64,000 nt of DNA from Magnaporthiopsis rhizophila. Its lineage: Eukaryota; Ascomycota; Sordariomycetes; Magnaporthales; Magnaporthaceae. The first letter of the stretch is position 1. The number at the start of each line of letters is the position of its first letter. The DNA is taken from positions 32,517 to 96,516 of the forward strand of contig PYSS01000006.1 in the NCBI GenBank assembly GCA_003049465.1, read 5' to 3'. A model generated the notes under the pieces. The model searched no databases, was not told the DNA's origin, and saw only the letters and a list, made by a program, of their open reading frames with translations. This document shows, piece after piece, positions 44,978-56,108 of the stretch. The translations under genes and the position numbers were made by a program.

Positions 44978-47095
44978 TCAATCTCCGCCTTCTGTGTCCG
45001 ATGAGGAGGCGAGAGGGTCCTCCCGCCGCAAATCACCATTTTCATCCAAGTCGAAACCGGTCTCGTCCACCCAAATGGGAGCTGTATCTGGGGGGCGACC
45101 AAACATGAACTCAGCGAGTCGGGCAAGTCGGGCGAGCACCCCGCGATCGTCCCCGGCCTCAGCAACAGCCGCCCGTAGCTCTGCCATCATCGCGTCATTC
45201 TCCTCCTGCTGCATCCCCAACGGGCCATCCTGCTGCTCCGGAGCCTCTGGATCTCCTGGCCCCTGCGCCGGGAAGAGCCGCGCAAAGACGTCCCTGAGTT
45301 GCAATGTTGAAGGGTCGGGCTGCGTCCCTTCCCAGGGCAGCCGTTGCGCCACGCTGGAGAAGACGTTTTCTTCAAGCGGCGGCGGGAGAGGATCAAAGTC
45401 GAAATTCGGCGACGCGTGCATGAGAGCATGCGGCACGAGCGTCATCAACGACGGTGTGTTGTCCAGGTACACGAGCCGCGCCGTGCTCTCCGCCACGTCT
45501 TCGGCTTCTGGCAGCGTCTCGTATGCCGGCGGGCGCTTCAGCGAGGCTGCCACTTCTTTGAGAAGGGCCGAGGCCTGCGGGTTGTTCCACACGTCCTTGG
45601 CTTGGCTGATGTACAGCCCTGTGTAGAGCTTCTCGGTTCGGCTCCTGGGCTGGATTCCCCAGATGGATTTGGGTGCGTCCATATTTAGTGCGCCAAACAG
45701 CGCACAATACAGCCAAGGGAGTACCTCCATGCCTTCCGCCAGTTGCTTCTTCGCACCCGCTGCATCGCCTAGCTGGAGCTTCGCCAAGACCGCTGTCTGC
45801 CTGATGTACTCCCTGTTCGGCACGTGGCGCGCCATGAAATAGCCAAACAGGTCGTTCTCGCACACCAGCTCGAGGAACCACGCAGCCTCGTGGCACCTGA
45901 TAGCGATGCCGTGTATCAAGTTCAGCATGCCATACTCGTCGGCCGGGGAAAACGACAGCAACATCTTGGCCCACTCAAGTGCCGTCCTGTACGTCCCCCT
46001 GATCATCAAGCTCCTGACGTAGTTGTAGGCGGCAAGCCAGAACTGACGGTTCTCTGGGCGGCTGAAGCTAAGCCTCGCACGTCCCCCTTTTAGTTTATTC
46101 CTGAAGGAGGACAGGGTCACCCTGCCGAAAGTAAACAGCGCCCTCTCGCAGAGGTCGCCTGCGAGAGCCGAGTTCTGATCCTGCTTTGCGATCTTGCTAA
46201 CCTGGATCAGGGAGGAGACATGATATGGGTAGGTATGGAGGAAGTGCACCAGCATCATGGGATCGTGCGTCTGGACACACTGAAAGAAGACGGCTTCGAG
46301 CCCATCGTAGCCCTTGTCGTGTGCGAATGCGAACTCGGTTGAACCATCCGAGTCATCGGGCCTCTCGACTTGCTTCATCGTGAGACCGCCGGCTGGAGCC
46401 TTGGGCCAGTAACTCTTGCCTTCCACGAAGGGATTTCGCCTCAAGAGGACTTCGGATATCTTCTGGTCCGGCCGTCCTTTGAGATATTGCTCGAGCGTTT
46501 GCCCCTCCCGCCGCAGAGCTCTTAAGTCCTGCCCTGCCTGTGGATCGCTGTCTGCGCTACTGGCTGTGATGGCGTCGCGCCCGAAGAGATTTCGCATCTC
46601 GTTGACGACCTTGAGATGCACAGTGTTTATGCTCAGTAACTTGGCTAGCTCTGCCTCGTATCGGTCTGTCGGGCCAGACTTGGATGTGTCCACCGATGTG
46701 GGCTCGGCTACCCTGAGCTGCTCTAGTGCGCGGTCGATCTCGTCCATGCCATTATTTTCTGGCGCGTCGTCCGCGGGGGGCTCCGGGTCGGCCTTCTTGG
46801 CCTTCTTCTTCCGCTTTGATTTCTTCTTGCTCTTCTTGCTTGGCACAGTGATTGGCTCATCGGCGGGCTTTGTCGTTGTGCTCTGCTGCTCCGCATCGTC
46901 GCCGTCGTCATCATCGTCATCGCCGCCATGGTCCGCAAGGGATGCAAATCCGGAGAACATGTTCGCGCGCGGTGGCCGTATTATTGGCTCGTCATTGTCG
47001 GAGACATCTGCTGGCGCGTCTTGCTGATCCAGCTCTTGCTGCTTGCGCAGCTCTTCTTGCTGCGCAAGCAGCTTCCGAAGCTGCCTGCTGGACAT
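44978..47095 (-). CDS. RQC1: Ribosome quality control complex subunit 1 (RQC1/TCF25 family)
   Basis: Rqc1 works with Ltn1, Rqc2 and Cdc48 on stalled 60S subunits to drive ubiquitylation and extraction of nascent chains. The intronless 705-residue reading frame starts MSSRQLRKLLAQQEELRKQQ, which is typical. The N-terminal third is charged and disordered, with an acidic patch (DDDDDDGDD) and a Lys-rich tract (KKSKKKSKRKKKAKK). The conserved core begins about residue 200 and includes RRNPFVEGKSYWPKAPAGG, FHTYPYHVSSLIQVSKIAK-like helices and EYGMLNLIHGIAIRCHEAAW. The C-terminus carries a disordered acidic tail. It is divergent from SCD6, with 664 bp between the ATGs. Confidence 0.88.
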   Translation of the reverse strand: MSSRQLRKLLAQQEELRKQQELDQQDAPADVSDNDEPIIRPPRANMFSGFASLADHGGDDDDDDGDDAEQQSTTTKPADEPITVPSKKSKKKSKRKKKAKKADPEPPADDAPENNGMDEIDRALEQLRVAEPTSVDTSKSGPTDRYEAELAKLLSINTVHLKVVNEMRNLFGRDAITASSADSDPQAGQDLRALRREGQTLEQYLKGRPDQKISEVLLRRNPFVEGKSYWPKAPAGGLTMKQVERPDDSDGSTEFAFAHDKGYDGLEAVFFQCVQTHDPMMLVHFLHTYPYHVSSLIQVSKIAKQDQNSALAGDLCERALFTFGRVTLSSFRNKLKGGRARLSFSRPENRQFWLAAYNYVRSLMIRGTYRTALEWAKMLLSFSPADEYGMLNLIHGIAIRCHEAAWFLELVCENDLFGYFMARHVPNREYIRQTAVLAKLQLGDAAGAKKQLAEGMEVLPWLYCALFGALNMDAPKSIWGIQPRSRTEKLYTGLYISQAKDVWNNPQASALLKEVAASLKRPPAYETLPEAEDVAESTARLVYLDNTPSLMTLVPHALMHASPNFDFDPLPPPLEENVFSSVAQRLPWEGTQPDPSTLQLRDVFARLFPAQGPGDPEAPEQQDGPLGMQQEENDAMMAELRAAVAEAGDDRGVLARLARLAEFMFGRPPDTAPIWVDETGFDLDENGDLRREDPLASSSDTEGGD

Positions 47096-47350
47096 TTTTG
47101 TGAGGGGACTAGGGAAAGAATGAACTTGGGTTTCAGGCAGCTTTTGATGTAGTTGCAGCTGGAAAAAGCCTGATGGTGGGCGGGCGATGCTCCGAGGCTG
47201 TCCCTGCCAGTATTTGCGTCGGACTGGTCGGCGTTTGTTTTTTTAACCTTTGCCTACGTCGTGTCGCATGGGGGACGAGAATGCTTCGAAAGTCATTTGA
47301 AGGCACCAAGGCGGCGGTCGCTGGGTTGGAGGGGCGAGCCGATAGAGAGT

Positions 47351-47361
47351 CCAATCACGTG
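47351..47361 (+). promoter_or_regulatory. Abutting CCAAT-CACGTG element
   Basis: CCAAT (47351-47355) is directly followed by CACGTG (47356-47361). A GATAAG lies three bases on. The site is 256 bp upstream of the RQC1 ATG and about 400 bp upstream of the SCD6 ATG, so it could serve both. CCAAT boxes are bound by the HAP complex, and CACGTG by Cbf1/bHLH factors. Function is inferred only. Confidence 0.4.
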
Positions 47362-47759
47362 CAGATAAGCATTTAGCTCTCCACCTGCCGTTTCCGTTCC
47401 TGTCATTTGCCAGCTAATGCCCAAGTGGAGTAACCTTTGTCTCCCAGCCCCCAACCTGAGCTTTTCCCCATCGTGAAAATCCCCTCTGGCGCCAACAAAC
47501 CTGCCCTTTTCCACACTCGCCCTAATCCTCCGTCTTCCTTATTCTAGCCACTCTTCTTCCCCGAACCATCTTGCCTTTCCTTTCTTCTTGTTATTTATTT
47601 CCTTCATTTCTTCTACCCCCCGCCTGACGTATCACTCAAGTTCGAGCAGACCTTTTTTTTTAAGCTTCTTCCAGGCTGCGGACAGCAAAACCTTGAACAG
47701 GTGGCTCGTCGTGGGAGCCTTCAGCTTGCGATCAAGAGCTGGTCGCAAATCGCCTCACC

Positions 47760-49862
47760 ATGTCCGAATTTTTAGGGTGAGCAGCGCAAGGATTCTCTGT
47801 TTACCAGCTTCGAAACCGACTAACCACGGCGTATTCCAGTTCGCGCATTTCGCTCATATCCAAGAGTGACATCCGGTAGGCTGTCTCTCGCCGCCCAGAC
47901 CTGGCATCACCGTCGTCGCGCCGACCCGACCGCCTTCCCACCCCAAACGCTGCTAACTTGGTATCGGCAGCTATGTCGGCGTCCTACACGAGATCAACTC
48001 GGAGGAATCGACGGTGTCTTTGGAGAACGTAAAGTCCTTTGGCACCGAGGGTCGCAAGGAAAAGCCTGAGGAGGAGATTGCACCCTCCGACCAGGTCTAC
48101 GAGTACATCGTCTTCCGCGGCAGCGATGTCAAAGACCTGAGGATCGAACAGGCCCCAGCTACCAAGGAGAACCAGCCACCGGCTGTCCCAGACGATCCCG
48201 CTATCGTAGGAGTAAGTTGAAGCACGCCCTTCCTGCTATTTACACCACTCACCGGGCTCGCACCCCGCCCCCGCCCACCGTCGACTATTATGATGATATA
48301 TCCCGGATGTATAAACGTCTGAAATGCGCAAACATAACAACCTGTTGATTTCCGTTGCCTTCCTTCTGAATGTCGAAATCACACTCGAGTCTTTTCTTGC
48401 TGCAGTCGTACATTGCTGGCAACAGCTGCTGACCCTGTCTTGATAGGCCCGACCTCGCCCAGGTGGCGCACCTCAAAATGGCCCTCCCGGTATTCACCCC
48501 GCTGGACCTCCCGGCGGGCCTCCGAATAATCACGCGCCCCCGCCGTTCACCGGGAACCCCTACTATGGAAATTGGCCGAGGCAAGGTGGTCCCGGTCCCA
48601 TGGGGCCTGGCGGTCCTGGTGGCCCGGGTGGCCCACCCGGCCCCGGCTTCAACGGGCTACCTTATCCTCCTCCGCCTGGCTGGTTCCCTCCTGGGCAGGG
48701 CTACCCTCCACCTCCGGGTCCCGGACCGTGGAACGCATATGGGTTCCCACCTCAGGGCGGTCCGCCCCCACCAGGCGCCATCACTCCTGGTCGCCCGCCG
48801 CAGGGCACGCCGCAGGGCGCGCCGCAACAGCAGCATGAACAGAAACCGCCTCCGATTGGGGCTAGGGTAGACAAGGGCAAGGGGCCCGCTTCGGGCGGCT
48901 CGGCCGCGCCGGCGGAGCTCGAACAGCCAGCCCAGCCGCAAGCGGCGAATCTCCCACCGCCAGCACCGCCCGTGGACTCAAAGCCATCAGCCGAGGAGGT
49001 CAAGGCGACGGCCACCGCGTTGGCAAAAACTGGTCCTGGCCCCAATCGATCTGTCCCTACGGGACCAAAAGTCACTCGTATCACACCGGCGGTCCCGCTC
49101 CCTGCCGCGCTCACACAAAAGACAGGAAATGCTCAGGCGTCGATCGGTGTGGCGGGAGTTGCGACCAACGATCTGCCCAACAACGCCGCCAACACACAGG
49201 CGGCATTGCGCGATGCCACGCAAGCGGCACGCGCGGCGGTTGCCGTGGCTATGGCTAAGCTCGAGGGCGGCGGCAACGCGTCAGCGGCCCTTGGCCAGCA
49301 ATCAAACAGCAATCCAATGGACAACCTTACCAAAAAGGTCAACGAGATGAGGGTCAACGCCGGCAGAGGGAATGGTGGCAACCGAGGTGGTCGCGGCCGC
49401 GGCCCCCGTTCGAACAAGGTCGAGGTCCCGGACGCGGACTTCGATTTTGCGACCTCAAATGCCAAGTTCAACAAGAGCGATCTTGGCAAAGAGGCCGTCT
49501 CCGGGTCTCCACTGGGCGAGGTTCCTAACGGCTCCTTGAACGAGTCTGTGGACAAGGCGGACGACGGCACGGTGCCTCCTGCATACAACAAGGCCTCTTC
49601 CTTCTTCGACAACATATCGAGCGAAGCACGGGATCGGGCGGAGAATGGTGGCCAGAAGCCCGGCGGCCGTGAATGGCGCGGGGAGGAACAGCGCAGGAAT
49701 ATGGAGACATTCGGCCAGGGCAGCGTCGATGGTGGTTATCGCCAGGGTGGCTACCGTGGTCGTGGCCGCGGTCGCGGTGGCCCGCGGAACCGCGGTGGTG
49801 GTGGCCGTGGCCGTGGATACCGTCGTGGCGGCGATGGCCAAGCTTCTTCTGCTCAGCAGTAG
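47760..49862 (+). CDS. SCD6: SCD6/LSM14 RNA-binding translational repressor
   Basis: P-body protein that binds mRNA and eIF4G and promotes decapping and translational repression. Four exons in phase are 47760-47776, 47840-47875, 47971-48211 and 48447-49862, giving 569 residues. The joins give the LSm start MSEFLGSRISLISKSDIRYV and then GVLHEINSEESTVSLENV. The LSm fold covers about residues 1-85. A Pro/Gly-rich linker follows (about 99-200). The FDF motif is around VPDADFDFATSNAKFNKSDL. An FFD/TFG-type motif follows (YNKASSFFDNISSEARDRAE, GGYRQGGYRGRG). It ends in an Arg-Gly-rich RNA-binding tail. The first two coding exons are only 17 and 36 bases. It is divergent from RQC1. Confidence 0.9.
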
Positions 49863-50780
49863 CGGAGGGCAAACTCACATTCCCACTGTTTGTGCGGTTG
49901 CTTGAGCTGTCTCTCGCCCACACGGTCACCCTTGACTCACTGCGCCGATCGACCAACCACCTAGTTGACCGGAGGCAAGCTTGCCTATTCATCCACGTGC
50001 TATGATATATCGCCCGATATATCGGATCTCCCCCCGGCTTATTTTCACTTTCAACCCCCAGCACACACTCACTCCACTTGTACCACTACAGCCACTGCGT
50101 TGCTTTTCCTATAGCCCAAGCGGCATATCTATCTTTTCCTCAGCGAGCCGAAGGGAGTTTATGGGGTTGCGACAAGTCCCATGGAAGCGGTTATGAAATT
50201 CGGTTCAGGGTGAGGGAATCACGGAACGCCCCCGCCTCTGAGTATGTTTACGAGTTGTTCATTTATTTATTTCCTTATCTCTTTTTTCTCTCTGCTTCTT
50301 TCGGAACTGGTATGAATTCGGGGGCCAGGCGCGGCGTTTTCTTCCCTTCATCCTGGAGGGGTACAAGGACCGGAACGGCAGGCGTGACGTGGGTGGTGGT
50401 TATCTGGGCTTATGCCTTTCTCCCGCATTGGCTTCCTGTCTCCATATTTCTACACTGGCACGAGCCAGCAGCGGCGTTGCGGCATTTCGAAAGGACGCAC
50501 ACTCCCTTGGTATGGAGGCCACGGCATCGAGTATGCGGGCATGGACAAAAGGGGTTGGACAGATAAAATCAGAAAATTCGGTGGGGAGGCATGATGGGTC
50601 CCAGGTGGCGTGAAGCGTGTCATTTGCTCATGAGACATCTTGCTCGTCGTTGCTTCGAAACCCAGCGTATCAACGTCACTTATCAGCCGTAGATTTCGTG
50701 CGGGCAAAGTTGCGTCATGGTGTGTACGTGCTGCATGTATAGTGGTGTCTATCAACTGTCTAAGGTAGATGCCTGTCTGT
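49863..50780. other. Convergent 3' spacer between SCD6 and the TatD-type gene
   Basis: 918 bp of 3' flanking sequence. No gene or notable repeat is seen. Confidence 0.6.
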
Positions 50781-52308
50781 CTATTCGTCCAGTCCAAACA
50801 CCTTGATAGTGTTTGCCCAGGCAGTCTCGGCGACCTCCTCGACCGAGATGCCCTTGATGCCGGCGACGATGATGGCGATGCGCTCGATGGTGCAAGGCTC
50901 GTTGCGGCTCTTGACCATGGCGCCCTCCTCCCACTTCTCCTTCTTGACCGACTTGAAGCGCTCGGGGACCTCGGACGCTTTCTGATTTTTCTTGCCGGGC
51001 TGCCACTGCTGCTGCGGCTTCTTTTTCCGCCGTCGTCGAGCATCGCCGTTTGTCGAGGGTGCTGCGGACGATGGCGTCTGCTGTCCCGAATTTATGTCAG
51101 CGCCGCCATCGGTCACCTCTGCCTCCACCGCGGCCCGAGCAGCTTGTTCTGCCGCCGCTGCTGCCACCTCCTCCTTATCCTTCTCCTCCTGGGCCCCGAT
51201 CCTAGCGTAATGCTCAACCAGGTACTTCCACCCTTCGTGACTGGGCCTGACCTCGCACCAAGGCCCATCCGTCTCGATCATGAGCCTGTCGAGCGGCAAG
51301 CCCCGGACGACGTCGCAGTTCTCGGCCGTCTTGAAGCTGCAGCCGTTGACGCCGACGTACAGGCCCAGGTCGGCCGTCAGCTCGCGCGCCTCTTCCGCCG
51401 TGCCCGTGAAGCTGTGCACGACGCCTCCCGCGGGCAGGCGCTCGAGCCGGGGACCAAAGGCGGACGTCAGGCAAGACACGAAGTCGCGGTGGGCGGCGCG
51501 GCTGTGCAGGAACAGCGGGAGGGCCAGGGGCGGGGACGAGGCGGCGAGCGAGGCGACCAGGCCGAGCTGGACGGCGAAGGAGTGGAGCTGCAGGGACTTG
51601 GGGCAGTAGTGAAGGCGGTCGTAGTCGAGACCGAACTCGCCAAAGGCGACTAGGCGGTGGTGTGGTTTGTTGCCGCCGCCGGTACTGTCGTTGTTGGATG
51701 TGGTTGGAGCGCTGCTGCTGCCGCTGAGAACCAGGGCCCGTAGGTCGGCAATGATCTGGGCGGAGCGGGCCGCATCCGGCTCGACCTCGTCGGGCACGGG
51801 CTTGGACGGGTCCGGGTCGCAGGCGGCCGTGTGCTCCTCGTCGGGTGCCTCGTGGTGGTGGGGGTGCCGGGACCCGAAGATGGCGCTGGAGCAGGGGTGG
51901 ATTCCGGCTGTGGAATAGACGGTGCCGGCTGTTTTTTTGTAGGGCCGCATCAGAATCCTCCTGCACGCCTTCCTCGTGGGCGCTCCCCAAACTTACGGAA
52001 CTCGTCGGTGAGCTTCAGGGCGTCCCGAGAACTCCTGAAGCTGGAGCCCGTGACGATGAGCTTGGTGCAGCCCACATCCTTGGCCCGCTGGACGACGGCG
52101 TGCAGGTCGTCCGGGTGCCGCTGCTTGCCGCCGGACCGACCCCTGTAGATGGGGTCTGCGAGGTTAATGCCGATCTTTTGTGTGTGTGTTTTGCGTGTTA
52201 GTATGCTTGTCTGTACCTATGCTTGAGACCATGGGGTAGACCGAGGATACTTGCATCGACATATCTCGGCCTGTAAGGCGCCTTGGTGACGGGTTGTTCG
52301 GCGGCCAT
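50781..52308 (-). CDS. TatD-type metal-dependent deoxyribonuclease
   Basis: TatD/TATDN1 family nuclease, a TIM-barrel 3'-5' DNase linked to DNA repair and apoptotic DNA degradation. Exons are 52255-52308, 51997-52174 and 50781-51928, giving 459 residues. The first intron has a GC donor (GAT|GCAAGT...CACAAAAG|ATC), the only join I found that yields the family start RYVDIGINLADPIYRG. The second join gives EFPGTVYSTAGIHPC. Likely metal ligands are the Glu of FGEFGLDYDR, the His residues of LFLHSRAAH and VVHSFTGTAEE, and the Asp of MIETDGPWCEVRP. The family is usually 260-420 residues. The excess here is an Ala/Glu-rich then Lys/Gln-rich low-complexity insert between VEHYARIGAQEE and NEPCTIERIAIIVAG. 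It is divergent from RNR1. Confidence 0.87.
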
Positions 52309-53182
52309 GCTGTGCAAGAGATGACGACCGTTGCGGGGCACAAAGCAGGGGTAGGCTAGTGTTAGCGATAGTAAGGGTCGCCAGTTCACGAAGATCCGAG
52401 ACCAAGCCCTCATTCTCTGTTCGCTTCTACGATTTGTATGTCCAAAGCGGACGTCGACTTCCCTTTATGAGGGAGCTGGGAAGAGTCATCACCCAGCTCC
52501 ACCTGCAAAGCCGATTATGCAGCCTTCCGACACTAGGGGCTCTACTACAACGAGATCCTGAGGCAGGCTATGCCTAATAATACATCAATGATAATCCTCC
52601 GCCTGTTGGTCTCGGCACAGACAAGGGCAATTCGATCCTAGGCCCGCGCGTGATTGGGCTCCCTCGCGAGTCAGATCAATCTCCCTTTGCCCGCCGCCAT
52701 TAGAAATTCGCCCCTGGTGTTGTCCCGTCACCGCGGCTGACGGCCCCCACCATGGCGGGTTAGCACTGTCCCGCTCGGGCGAGGCCCAAAAACACGAAAA
52801 TGCGCGTTGTTTAAGTGCAATTCGCGACCCCACGCGTCGACGCTGCAAGTCCCTTAAAAAGCCCCAAGTCCCACCCCGTCGCCATGGCCAACTGTCCAGC
52901 CTTTTTCTCCTCCTGAGAACAAACAACACAGCCCACATTCACACAATTCCTCGGCCCAAAGGTTCTTGAGCCTTTCATTACGTCCTGAGCGTGTGTTTTA
53001 TGCAGCCTTTGCCTGCATCCTCCACGTCTCCCCGCTCTTTCTATCCTCGTGGAAATCTTGACCTTTCGAAGCCCGCCGCCTCCGCCGTCACTCCTTGACT
53101 GTCGGGAGCCTCTGCCTCTTCGGGAGACCCTTCCCCTTTTGCCCTCCTCTCTTGAGCGGCCCTCACATACAACAGCCCACCA
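52309..53182. promoter_or_regulatory. Divergent TatD/RNR1 promoter region
   Basis: 874 bp between the two ATGs. It contains an inverted CCAAT (ATTGG, 52653-52657), a TTCGCG E2F/MBF-like core (52821-52826) and an ACGCGT box (52832-52837), plus pyrimidine-rich sequence just before the RNR1 start. Confidence 0.5.
52832..52837 (+). promoter_or_regulatory. MluI cell-cycle box (MCB) upstream of RNR1
   Basis: ACGCGT, the core bound by MBF (Mbp1/Swi6-type) that drives G1/S transcription of DNA-synthesis genes in yeasts, lies 346 bp upstream of the RNR1 ATG. A TTCGCG lies six bases before it. A role here is inferred from conservation of MBF control of ribonucleotide reductase. Confidence 0.45.
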
Positions 53183-56108
53183 TGTTTGTCCGGAAGCGAG
53201 GTAAGCATGCCCCTCGACCCAGCGCCTGTCTCCCTTCTCTCTCTCCCCTCCTCTTTCACGGCATCCGCTGACCATCCTCCCTCTGCCCTCCAGACGGACG
53301 CGAGGAGCGTGTCCAGTTCGACAAGATCACGGCCCGTGTCTCGAGGTTGTGCTACGGCCTCGACCTGAACCATGTCGACCCCGTCAAGATCACCCAGAAG
53401 GTCATCTCGGGCGTCTACGGCGGTGTCACGACGGTGCAGCTGGACGACTTGGCCGCCGAGACGGCCGCGTACATGACGGTTACACATCCCGACTACGCCA
53501 TCCTGGCCGCCCGCATCGCCGTGTCCAACCTGCACAAGCAGACCAAGAAGCAATTCTCGTCGGTTGTCAGCGACCTGTTCCACTACGTCAACCCCAAGAA
53601 CGGCCGCCTGTCGCCCATGATCGCCCAAGAAACCTACGACTGCGTCATGCGCCACAAGGACGAGTTCGACTCGGCCATCGTCTACGACCGTGACTTCAAC
53701 TACCAGTACTTTGGCTTCAAGACCCTGGAGCGCTCGTACCTGCTCAAACTCGACGGCAAGATCGTCGAGCGCCCCCAGCACATGATCATGCGCGTCGCTG
53801 TCGGCATCTGGGGCGACAACATCGAACGTGTGCTCGAGACGTACAACCTCATGTCGAGCAAGTACTTCACGCACGCATCTCCCACTCTCTTCAACGCCGG
53901 CACGCCCCAGGCCCAGCTGTCGTCGTGCTTCCTGGTCGACATGAAGGACGACAGCATCGAGGGCATCTACGACACCCTCAAGACTTGTGCCATGATCTCC
54001 AAGATGGCCGGCGGTATCGGCCTCAACATCCACCGCATCCGCGCCACAGGCTCCTACATCGCCGGCACCAACGGCACGTCCAACGGCATCGTGCCCATGC
54101 TGCGTGTTTTCAACAACACGGCCCGCTACGTCGACCAGGGCGGCAACAAGCGTCCCGGCGCCTTTGCCATCTACCTGGAGCCGTGGCACGCTGACGTGTT
54201 CGAGTTCCTTGACCTGCGCAAGAACCACGGCAAGGAGGAGATCCGCGCCCGCGACCTCTTCCTGGCCCTGTGGATCCCCGACCTGTTCATGAAGCGGGTC
54301 GAGAAGAACGGCGACTGGACGCTCATGTGCCCCAACGAGTGCGCCGGTCTGGCCGACTGCTACGGCGACGAGTTCGAGGCTCTGTACGAAAAGTACGAGC
54401 GTGAGGGCAAGGGCCGCAAGACGCTCAAGGCGCAGAAGCTGTGGTATGCCATTCTCGAGGCCCAGACCGAGACGGGCAACCCCTTCATGCTGTACAAGGA
54501 CCACTGCAACCGGAAGAGCAACCAGAAGAACCTGGGCACCATCCGCAGCTCCAACCTGTGCACCGAGATCATCGAGTACTCGGCGCCCGACGAGGTGGCC
54601 GTGTGCAACCTTGCATCGCTGGCGCTGCCGCAGTTTGTCGACTACAACGAGGGCGTCTACGACTTCCAGAAGCTGCACGAGGTGACCCAGGTCGTCGTCC
54701 GTAATCTTAACAAGATCATCGACGTCAACTACTACCCGGTCCCGGAGGCCCGCAACAGCAACATGCGCCACCGGCCCATCGGCCTGGGAGTGCAGGGTCT
54801 GGCCGACGCCTTCCTGGCGCTGCGGCTGCCCTTCGAGTCGCCCGAGGCTCGCGAGCTCAACAAGCAGATCTTCGAGACCATCTACCACGCCGCCCTGACG
54901 GCCTCGTGCGAGCTGGCGCGCGAGCAGGGCACCTACTCGACGTACGAGGGCTCGCCCGTGTCGCAGGGCATCCTGCAGTACGACATGTGGAACGTGAAGC
55001 CGTCGGAGCTCTGGGACTGGGAGGGGCTCAAGGCGGACATCAAGCAGCACGGCGTGCGCAACTCGCTCCTAGTGGCGCCCATGCCCACGGCCAGCACGTC
55101 GCAGATCCTGGGCAACAACGAGTGCTTCGAGCCCTACACGTCCAACATCTACCAGCGCCGCGTGCTCGCCGGCGAGTTCCAGGTCGTCAACCCGTGGCTG
55201 CTCAAGGACCTGGTCGAGCTGGGCCTGTGGTCCGACAACATGAAGAACCGCATCATCGCCGAGCAGGGCTCCATCCAGAACATCGCCAGCATCCCCGAGG
55301 ACACCAAGCGCCTGTACAAGACGGTCTGGGAGATCTCGCAGCGCACCGTCGTGCAGATGGCGGCCGACCGCGGCGCCTTCATCGACCAGTCGCAGTCGCT
55401 CAACATCCACATGCGCGAGCCCACCATGGGCAAGATCACGTCCATGCACTTTGCTGGCTGGAAGCTCGGTCTCAAGACGGGCATGTACTACCTACGCACC
55501 CAGGCTGCGGCCCAGCCCATCCAGTTCACCGTTGACCAGGAAGCCCTGCGCCTGCAGGACAACGCCGTCGCAAAGCACGGCGGCGTCCTCGGCAAGCGTG
55601 CTCCTCCCAACGGCCAGTTTGTGTCCTCGGCCGCCACCGCCGCCGCGTCGTCGCCCAGGCCCATGTACGCCACCAAGCGCGAGGCCCCGTCGGATCGCCT
55701 CAGCGCCTCCTCCCCCGGTGTCCCGACCCCGAGCACCACACCCCCGCCCCCTGCGGCGGTGACTGCCGCCGCGGCTGCCAAGATTGCTCCCTCCCCCGTC
55801 AAGGCGGTCCCCTTCAAGGCCGACGTGGCCGAGGGCGAGAGCCCCAAGGCGCTGCCCACGGAGCCGGCGGGCGAGATCAAGACCGAGGAGCTCCGTGATC
55901 CCGCCAAGGACGGCTCTAAGAAGGACCAGTCCGAGGACAAGGAAGACGAGAGCAAGGAGCGCGAGGGCGACATCTACTCTGAGGCCGTGCTTGCCTGTAA
56001 GTCTCCTTCACTTTTTTCTCGGTACTATCGCATCATCGGTTTGCTAACGATTTTGGTCAAACAGGCAGCATCGAGAACCCGGAGTCTTGCGTCATGTGCA
56101 GCGGTTAG
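53183..56108 (+). CDS. RNR1: Ribonucleotide reductase large subunit (class I, R1)
   Basis: Reduces ribonucleoside diphosphates to deoxy forms together with the small subunit. Exons are 53183-53201, 53294-55996 and 56065-56108, giving 921 residues. An ATP cone covers about 1-90 (MFVRKRDGREERVQFDKITA). The barrel has FNAGTPQAQLSSCFLVDM (first redox Cys), the SNLCTEI finger loop with the radical Cys and neighbouring Asn/Glu, and APMPTASTSQILGNNECFEP. After about residue 760 there is a long Ala/Pro/Ser- then Lys/Glu-rich linker, followed by the mobile tail NPESCVMCSG with the C-x2-C pair (Cys916, Cys919) in its own small last exon. The linker makes it longer than yeast Rnr1 (888). It shares a spacer with the TatD-type gene. 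Confidence 0.95.

Noticed and set aside
53041..55050. 669-codon minus-strand open frame antisense to RNR1
   Set aside because: Mirror frame of highly biased RNR1 codons. The Val/Leu/Asp/Gly-rich composition and lack of motifs argue against a gene.
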